From: Pagrus major
Lineage: Eukaryota > Chordata > Actinopteri > Spariformes > Sparidae
Direction of reading: 5' to 3'
NCBI RefSeq assembly: GCF_040436345.1
Contig: NC_133219.1
Location: 23,844,709 to 23,908,708, forward strand
Length of the DNA: 64,000 nt
Of the stretch, positions 56,383 through 64,000 are shown piece by piece. The first letter of the stretch is position 1, and each line of letters begins with the position of its first letter. The notes under the pieces were generated by a model, which was not told the DNA's origin, searched no databases, and saw nothing but the letters and a program-made list of their open reading frames with translations. The position numbers and the translations under genes are program-made.

Positions 56383-58079
56383 CGAAGATTGACTTTATTG
56401 ATCCCAAAAACGTAAATATTTAAGTGTCAAGCAGCAAAAAGAAGTACAAACACACACACATATTACAGAATATGGAATAAACTTCATAAAACTAGAATAT
56501 CACTATGATCATCTACAATTTAGAAGTTTATAAGTACAAAAAAAATAAAATGGAGGTTTCAATATTGCACTGCATGTCAGCTAGTCTACACCAAAAGTAC
56601 AGTAAATGGTGCTGTCAAGTTAAAGTGTTCTGAATTTGATTCATTTATTCCATTGAGAGGTGATTTACTTTAGTCTAGCTGTTTCAAAATGCTCTAAAAT
56701 GACTGGCACTGTTAACCTGACTCTGGCATCTGAAGTGACGAACACACTGGCATATTATTGATTTTTCACACTGTCACTGACCTCTGGCAGTCTGTGATGG
56801 GCTGTGGGTGACAGTGTATCTGTGCGGTGAACCAGCTGGCACCAGTACTCATTTGTTACAACCACTATCCCCTTTCTTCAACCTATCCCTTCCTCAGGAA
56901 ATCAGCCACTTAGCCTTAAGAATAGCTCCATCTTTTCTTAGTACCAACAGTGATTTTATTAGCACAGGATAATTCATGTTCATTGTTTTTACTGTCTGTT
57001 AACACCACAGTAAATAGCTGAGAACATGGTACTCTGGGATGTAATGGGCGGGCGTAGTTAGTTTGGCGCCTGTCCTCTTTCTTTCCATCTGTGTTAGATC
57101 AGAGCGCACTCCCACTTGTTGCTGAGCAAAATCACACATCAACACACACATTTAGTTGTGAAGTTTACTTTAAGCATTTAAACTATTAGGAATGGCTCAA
57201 GCTGAAAAGTATGCATCACATCAGATTCCTCCAGAAGTCTCATCTCTTATCTCAGAGTTACGCTCTATTGCTTTAGCACAGAATATAAAATTCATTAAAT
57301 ACAATTAATCTTTTACTGCACGCCTCCTCCCTTGTGTTGACTAATGAAAAAAGTATTTCAATTATTCTTAATGTGACTTCACATTATTTACATTATGCAA
57401 CGAATGGCAATGAGAGGCATTTGGAAATGTTGTGGAAGAATTGCAGAAACGTAACCACTGTTTTAAACACTGTTTTGTTTACAGTCTTAATGTGTGGGTG
57501 ACTGTTTTCACAATTCCTCCAAATCCATAAACAGAGTATCAAGTGCCACGTATAATGAATGTACAACAATCTGACCTGGTGTGGTTTGAGCAGAGACACA
57601 ACACAAAGGTTTCCTGCCTGATATGATGACCTCGTTTACAGGGACAAAGCAATATATGTCACATACTGTATATATTTACATCAAAGTAATATACCTGTAT
57701 TACTATATATGCTTAAGGTATCACAGTACATAAATACAAATGTGTTGAGATTAAATATTACATAGCAAATCCCTTTTCTCAGTAATAATCTTCTTCCCAG
57801 CCTGCAAAGTGTTTACCTGAAGCATCTGTGAAACTAAAAAAAGACCATAAACAAGTTACACCAAAGGTATTGTGACACTTAATAAGGCTGGTACAATAAC
57901 AAGAAAGCTGGTTTCACAACAACATAGACTAAATGTCAAAATAGTCCCTGGTGAAAGATCAATGTGTTGTCTCCATGAGAAGTACAACAGTAATTGGCCT
58001 GCAGTCTAGTAAATATATACTTGAAACAGATTCCAGGAAATTTTTAAGTAAAATGAAAAAACACATAACAACAAGAATG

Positions 58080-58445
58080 GCATTCAGTAGAGTGCATACC
58101 TCTGCCAAGGCCCAACAATTCCCTTTCATTCAAGCAAGCCTAATCTAAAACAAATTTAATTTTGCTAGATCTTGAATTTTTTTACTTACTCATAGATACC
58201 AGCCACCTTAATATGTCTTATTTTTTTCATCAAGATCCATGCATTATTATCTGATAATTTAATGAGAATGTTGTAAAAACACAAATTCTCGCAATGTTGA
58301 CAAAAAAAATGCCTGGATCGGTTTCTTTATTGGGATCCACACCAAAAGTCAATGGGCCAAGAGCCATCCTCCATCCAAATTTTGTGGAAATTCGCTCTGT
58401 AGTTTTCATGTAATCCTGCTGACAAACCAACCAACAAAACAACTG
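58080..58445. repeat. Dispersed repeat (tcctgctgacaaacca type)
   Basis: Contains cctctgccaaggcccaac near the left and aattttgtggaaattcgctc, tgtaatcctgctgacaaacc at the right, a repeat pattern I recognise as common in vertebrate genomes. Confidence 0.45.
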
Positions 58446-60799
58446 GTCATACGGGCTAAAACATACCACTCTCATATCTGAAATATAAAGCTACATATGG
58501 ATGCTGAGCACACTTAAGATAAACTAGATTAATGTACAGACTGGAAACAAGAGGGAAGAGCTAACCTGGCTCTGTCCAAAGGTAACAAAACCCTCTTAAC
58601 ACATTTGCCTCAGTCACATTTGTTTAATCCATAAAAAACTGCAACGTCGACGACCTCAAAGAAGTGTCAATTTTACACTGTATTTTGATTATATGGATAA
58701 AACAAATAGGATTGATTAGTGAACTGAGGTTGCCTCTGTCCAGACCTTTCAACACATCCAGATTGGGCAGATTTTGTCACCACTGGACAAAGCTAGGTGA
58801 GCTGTTAATGCTCCAACAAGGGAAAAACAAGGGGGGAAAATGGTGACTGTACAGATGTCAAATAAAACTGCTGCGGCGGTGTGCTCGTAATGGCTACTAC
58901 CAACAAAATGGTCAACTGATGCTTACGGCTAAAATAGATGTATGCTAATGTAGCGGGAAGTAAACATTTGTGTAATAATATGTCATTGAGGACAACAGTC
59001 AAGCCATTTCCACAGAAAAGGTTTACATGACTAAAGAAAGGTAAATAAGACAATTAAGGACTTTCATTATGAGTTATTCTTTACTTCTTCAGAAAGCTTT
59101 TTCTGTTGCCTGCGATCCTTACTGGAACAGATTAGGAAGCAGCACCATACTCTGATAGTATAAACAGGAAAGCCTTTCTGATTTCTTACAAACATTTCCA
59201 ATCAGATAAAGAGGGTCTTACACGCCCACAGATCACGTCAGAGAAACGTCAGATGTGTGTTGTATCAGAGTGAGTTATCAGTGTTCACCTGAACTATTAG
59301 CAGGAGTTGAAAAGAAGACGCCTCTCTAAACAAATTATCTGTTGGATCAACATTAGTGTGGCAAGTTTTGCGCTATGAGTGCTCCATTTTAACTTCCATG
59401 AAATTGAGGAGTTGTATGATCTGAAAATCTCAATCATCACCCTGAAAATGACACATCTACATTACAGAAAATACTTTTCGCAAACCTTTTGAGAAACACA
59501 GTCTGGAAAACAGGTCCAAAAACATCCCTGAGTGTAATATATTTTTGTTATGATAATGATAGACACGATCCAGTCAAGAGAAGGTCATACAGCTTTCCCA
59601 ACTAAAGAGGAGAGGGGTAATTCGAGAGAAGACGTTAAGTAATACAGTAAGATGAGTTGTCGGGTCAGGAGAGCAGGGGGTGACTCTGTTCTCCTGAATG
59701 GTTCGGGAAGCTGATCCATCAGTTGGTGAGAAGTTGTAAAACCGAGCCATAATGTCCATCCCCAAAATAGTGGCAAACATAAAAAGGCCCCATACTAGCA
59801 GGAGTGAATGCATTATTTGTGAAAGGTGTTTACGCTTTTACACTTTATGAACTAACAAACTATTCCCTGGATATTATACTTTAAATGTCATCCTTCAATT
59901 TACCTTGTGACCTTTTGTGTTTTTTGTTGACAGAAAACTGATTTAAACCTCCTCTTAATATTATAATTGGCTTATTTTCCCATTTTGTAAAGCAAGATAT
60001 ATAATCTAAACCTTATAATGTCTATGGAACCCACTGAAGCATAGTTTGGGCACAAGTGCACTCAAGAAAATAATTAAATAAAACAGTGACTTTAAGCTTT
60101 TTAACTCTATGTTAATTTTACATCTAATTTTTATTACATGAGTTCAAGGTAAGGTAAGGTGTCTAGATGTTTGATTTATTGCAGGAGAAACAGTAACTAA
60201 TTTGAAATGCACTACTTTTATGTATAAACACTTGAGATATCACATTTTGTTTATGTAGCATCATCTTATCTTTACATGTAATAATTGAATAAATGCATAA
60301 ACTTTATGTATAAGTCTGCAATAATCTAATGTAATCAGACTATGCTAAATTATTTAATTTATTCACATTAACTCAACATTATAGACTCAACTATGAATTA
60401 AATGTAACACTTTACAATGAACTTATATATAATTAGATGGAAAGTACTCAAAGCCAAACTGTTTTTCGAGTGTGTGCTACAACACATATAGCAACACAGG
60501 GACACAACTTAAAGATAATCCTGCAACCTTTTCATGACAAGCTATGAATAGATTGTATTAATAGCGATGCATTCTTCACTTTTTGAGCACAATAATTCAA
60601 AAATTCAACAAACCTTTGTGTCATGTAGCTAATGAGGCAAAGTAGCTGATAGGTTTCATGACTGCAAGAGCAGCTGTTGTTTCTTACTGGCATTTTATTT
60701 TAGAGCTGCAAACAAAAAAGTGTATCTTAGGTGTTTGGTTTACTGTGCAGAGTAGAAGTACACAGATCTTTTTTTTTAAAAAAAGAAAAAAGAAAAGAA

Positions 60800-61050
60800 G
60801 TAAAACCACAGTGTAGAAATATTCTGTTACAAGTAAAAGTCATGAATTCAGACTTCAGTGAAAGTACAAATGAATTAGCATCAAAATATAATGGAAGTAC
60901 ACAAGTATTCAATATGCAGAATGGCTCATTTCAGAATAATATATATTATATTATTCAAATGTTTGATGCATTAATTTATACAGTACATCAATTTAATGTT
61001 GCAGCTGGTAAAGGTGGGGTTTACTTTTAACTATATACCGCCTGTTGTTG
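60800..61050 (+). repeat. Dispersed 'ACTTGAGTAAA' family, internal part
   Basis: aagtaaaagtcatgaattca ... gcagaatggctcatttcaga ... ttgcagctggtaaaggtggg. Complements the 55975 fragment. Confidence 0.55.
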
Positions 61051-61389
61051 TGAATTTCATCAAAGGGATAATAAAGTCTTATCTTTATCCATAATTATAC
61101 AACATCATGTATTTGCTGATTATGTTTTGTGAGCTCTATGATGGACCTGGTATCTGAGAAGTGTCCACATAACATCATCTTGAAACAGATCCGTCCAGCT
61201 GTGTGAGAAACATCTGCATGACGCTGCCAGCTGGAGGACTCTGCCTCCTTGTGGGCGGGTCTCTGCAGGTTTACAGGAAATATGAGAATCAGGAAGTAGA
61301 AAAGTTTTTGACGGGCTACTTGTGTCGCCAGCATTAATAGTAAAATGTTTTAAAATTGAACTCGTTTAAAGACCGGATACACAAAGAGA

Positions 61390-61431
61390 TTCAGGTGTGA
61401 AGGCCCGCGAGCGCTGCAGACGAAGTGTAAG
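61390..61431 (+). other. ikbkb: Candidate ikbkb untranslated exon 1
   Basis: CpG-bearing stretch (cccgcgagcgctgcagacg) ending AAG at a GTAGGA donor, 1.3 kb before the coding exon; a GC box (gggcgg) lies near 61254. The left end is a guess. Confidence 0.35.
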
Positions 61432-62750
61432 GTAGGACTGAGTTCACATAACAGCTGCTGTAGCACGTTTGAGCGCCTGTCTGCATGGAAATAATATCCG
61501 TTGTAGTACATTGATATAAACTCCGATTAACAGGATACATACACAGGCAGAAGTGAGGTGAAAGTGTGTTTGAATGCACGAGTTGGTTATAAGCAGAGAG
61601 GTGAGATGAATGATAAAGTGGAGCATGAAGTCAAATACAGAAGCAGTCATGTTCTGTAACTGCTGGACTCAACAGGCCTGTGAACACTTACTGTACTTAA
61701 CTATACAGATCTGCACACACTTCAAAACTTCCATAGACCCTGTGATGCATATTTGATTTAATGACATCTGGTTAAAAAAAAAAAAAAGCAACATGAAGCC
61801 AGTGTTGATTCACAACCAGTCGGTTTTGGAGAGTTTTGAATAGCAAATGGAAAGTAAATCAGAACTGTCCAGTGGAGCCCAATACAGTACTGACATTAAC
61901 AATGTATCAACTGATATTATCATTATTATCTTTATAGAAAATAACTAACTTTTCTGAAAGGGACCCCATAAAAAGATCATCCTTGTCAATGCTATTGGAC
62001 GAATAACTTTATTCTAATATCTTTGGCATTTCCCGCACTGCGACAGGCCTTTTTAACAACAGACATGTTGACTTGTTATGGTAGGAAAAGCGCAGGTGTT
62101 ACTAACAACATTAACAACGGCTCGCTTATATTCAGGTATCCCAGTGAGCCGTGACAGCGTGACAGTGAGTCAGCATGCACTGAAACCACAGCAGCTGAAG
62201 GGAATTCTTCGGTATTCACATCTGTGCATTTCAAACTGTCACATGTCAGCAACATAACACAATACAGATCAATCTGCAGCCAGCTAGCACAGGCAAATTC
62301 TGTGTATGTTAATGTCAGTCATATCCCAATAAGCACAGGATGGATCAGATTCTCCAGAGGATGAATCCTAACATCTGTGGTGATTTCGAGTCGCCCGTAG
62401 CTCAAAAATTACATTTGTTCCACTCTTCTTTCTTTCTTCTCTTCTCTTCTCTTCACCTTTCTTAGCTGTACTTTCAGAGTAATGCTATCATGGCATTCTG
62501 AGATTAACATAAAAAATACATGCTAAAGTTTTTTCAAATGTTTTTAACTTGGTGAAGTTACTTAAGGCCTAGACTGATCAAATGTGGACGAAATGTGGAG
62601 CTGAGCCCGACCAGCTGAGTGATGTCCTAAAATATCCTCTGTACAGACAATTAACTCTTTATTTAGATAACAACAAACAAGGCTTTTTCTCTAGTGCCAC
62701 CCCGAGGGTAAACTTTACTTTATTCTTGTTATTTGTTGCATTGGGTGCAG
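61432..62750 (+). other. Candidate ikbkb intron 1
   Basis: Nothing recognised; ends at acceptor tgggtgcag. Confidence 0.4.
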
Positions 62751-62767
62751 GACCAGCTGAGGAGGCC

Positions 62768-62872
62768 ATGAATCGAGTCCCGCCGCAGCAGCAGCAGAGC
62801 TGCGGGCCCTGGGAGATGAAGGAGCGACTGGGCACCGGAGGCTTTGGGAATGTCACAAGATGGCAAAATAAG
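62768..62872 (+). CDS. ikbkb: IKK-beta, first coding exon (partial gene)
   Basis: IKK-beta is the serine kinase of the cytosolic IKK complex that phosphorylates I-kappa-B and releases NF-kB. This exon encodes 35 residues, [20 protein letters not shown] then [33 protein letters not shown] matches the human start of the kinase domain, with the glycine-rich ATP loop at 21-29. The acceptor is at 62749-62750 and 17 nt of 5' UTR precede the ATG. The donor follows AAG at 62873 in phase 0. The next coding exon is not in the window, so the kinase, ubiquitin-like and NEMO-binding parts lie to the right. The first 11 residues differ from human and hold four glutamines. IKK-alpha is less likely because of the residues flanking the loop and the plat neighbourhood. 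Confidence 0.9.
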
Positions 62873-64000
62873 GTACACGATACACACACATAAAACACTG
62901 TTACATCTTTACTCTGTTAGAAAATTGGGCTTATGGTGGTAGACTGAATGTCTCTGAAAAGACTATGACCAAATTGGTAAAATTAAAAGTATGCCGAATT
63001 AGCTATTATCAGTTCCTGTTTGCAGTGTACTCATGAATGTACAGAAAACTATCACTGGAGTACTTTAACAAATAAGAAAACTTAAAACTGTGATGATTCT
63101 AAGGCAGGCTCTGTAAGTGGATTTATGAAGGTTCATTCACAATTATATCCTCACAAAGTGTAAGTCACGAATCTAAAAATAAGTGTATCCTGTCTGTGTT
63201 CAGATGTGACTGAGTCATGACTCAGTGAAAGAATACCAATTTTGACCCAAATTTCAGCTTACACTCTCTCGCCTCACAGTTTAAAAAACCTCTGCCTGAA
63301 ATCACTTGCTTGTTGTCTGTGTTTATACGCAAACATTCTTAGAAAACCTTCCATTTCGCATATGAAAATGACACGTCAATCTTTTTTTTTTTAAAAAAAA
63401 AGGTCCAGTGTGTAGGATTTAAGGGGATTTAGGAGCCGTAATAGAATATAACATGTTTTTTGTACCATAAAATGAGCCTTCTATTTCTGCAGAGGGACTG
63501 GTGCCTCTTCCACGAAGTCCACCTTGTTGTACCGCCATATTTCTACAGTAGCTCAGAACGGACAAACCAAATACTCTAAAGAGGCCCTTTTGTGTTTTAT
63601 TGGCCATTGTCGGGAGGGTGAGGCATGGGGTGATCAGTTGACTCATGTGCATCCACACTTGCAAGATGCTTGTAAATCCTACTAATCTGACCTTTAAAAA
63701 CAGTCATATTTAGTCAGAATGACATAAGGGCAGTTGATTAAAAAAAAAACGTTTCCTCTGATTTTGATCGTTTTCTCACCTGCACCACTTTGGTAAAGAG
63801 TATGACATCAGTCCAGGAAGCTGTTGGTTTTCTATTGTAATGATATCACTGTAACTCACAGGATGAGAGCATTGTAGAGTTGCATCATTAGCAACAGGAC
63901 ACTATGGGAATATGAACACGCCCGCTGAGTGGACCTTCCTCTTCCTCTCTTCTACTTGAGTTGTATTACTCACGCTCACTTTTGAGGCAAACTTAGAGCT
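62873..64000 (+). other. ikbkb intron 2, to the window edge
   Basis: Contains the dispersed element at 63403-63698; no second coding exon seen. Confidence 0.75.
63403..63698. mobile_element. Percomorph MITE (GGTCCAGTGTGTAGGATTTA)
   Basis: Left end ggtccagtgtgtaggattta; right end (reversed) ggtcagattagtaggattta. Imperfect inverted ends, no coding content. Confidence 0.65.

Larger units (their letters stand above)
55560..61350. other. Divergent spacer between plat and ikbkb
   Basis: No gene recognised. Contains the ACTTGAGTAAA repeat, a GATAC microsatellite and other dispersed repeats listed separately. Confidence 0.7.

Overview
The window is genomic DNA of a ray-finned fish, most likely a percomorph teleost. 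It has many short exons with GT-AG introns and vertebrate-specific genes. Its introns and spacers carry dispersed repeats I recognise as common in percomorph genomes, such as the family starting GGTCCAGTGTGTAGGATTTA and the 'tacttgagtaaatgtact' family. There is no prokaryotic content, CRISPR array or operon.

Layout, left to right: (1) about 723-27709, minus strand: a clathrin heavy chain gene, rebuilt as 31 exons running from the start codon to the penultimate exon of the family. Residues that differ between the two vertebrate paralogues match CHC22 (CLTCL1) rather than CHC17 (CLTC). A 21-nt in-frame microexon lies just before the C-terminal tail exon. The very last exon was not found. (2) 31189-38603, minus strand: an SH2 adaptor of the SLP-76/BLNK/SH2D6 family in 19 small exons, with three YxxP motifs, a proline-rich middle and a C-terminal SH2 domain. 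The model has a one-nucleotide frame break at one exon junction, and two octamer motifs lie upstream of its start. (3) 41513-49288, minus strand, with an untranslated first exon near 55.4 kb: tissue-type plasminogen activator (plat), complete, 579 codons: signal peptide, propeptide, finger, EGF, two kringles and serine protease. (4) 62768 onward, plus strand: the first coding exon of ikbkb (IKK-beta), the rest lying beyond the right edge.

The plat and ikbkb genes are divergent, about 6 kb apart, as I remember them on human 8p11; the two genes on the left are not their human neighbours. The four genes do not form one pathway: they serve vesicle coating, immune-receptor scaffolding, fibrinolysis and NF-kB signalling. 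About 85-90% of the window is intron or spacer, and much of the recognisable part is non-autonomous DNA transposons and foldback elements. These include a hAT-like element with near-perfect 8-bp target duplications, a PIF/Harbinger-like element with a decayed MADF-like coding relic, and foldback elements with arms of about 180 bp.

The observations most worth following are the microexon in a CHC22-type gene, methionine in place of isoleucine at the new N-terminus of the plat protease, an apparently intact lysine-binding site in plat kringle 1, and the frame break in the SH2 adaptor. All identities come from reading translations and recalling family sequences; no search was run.
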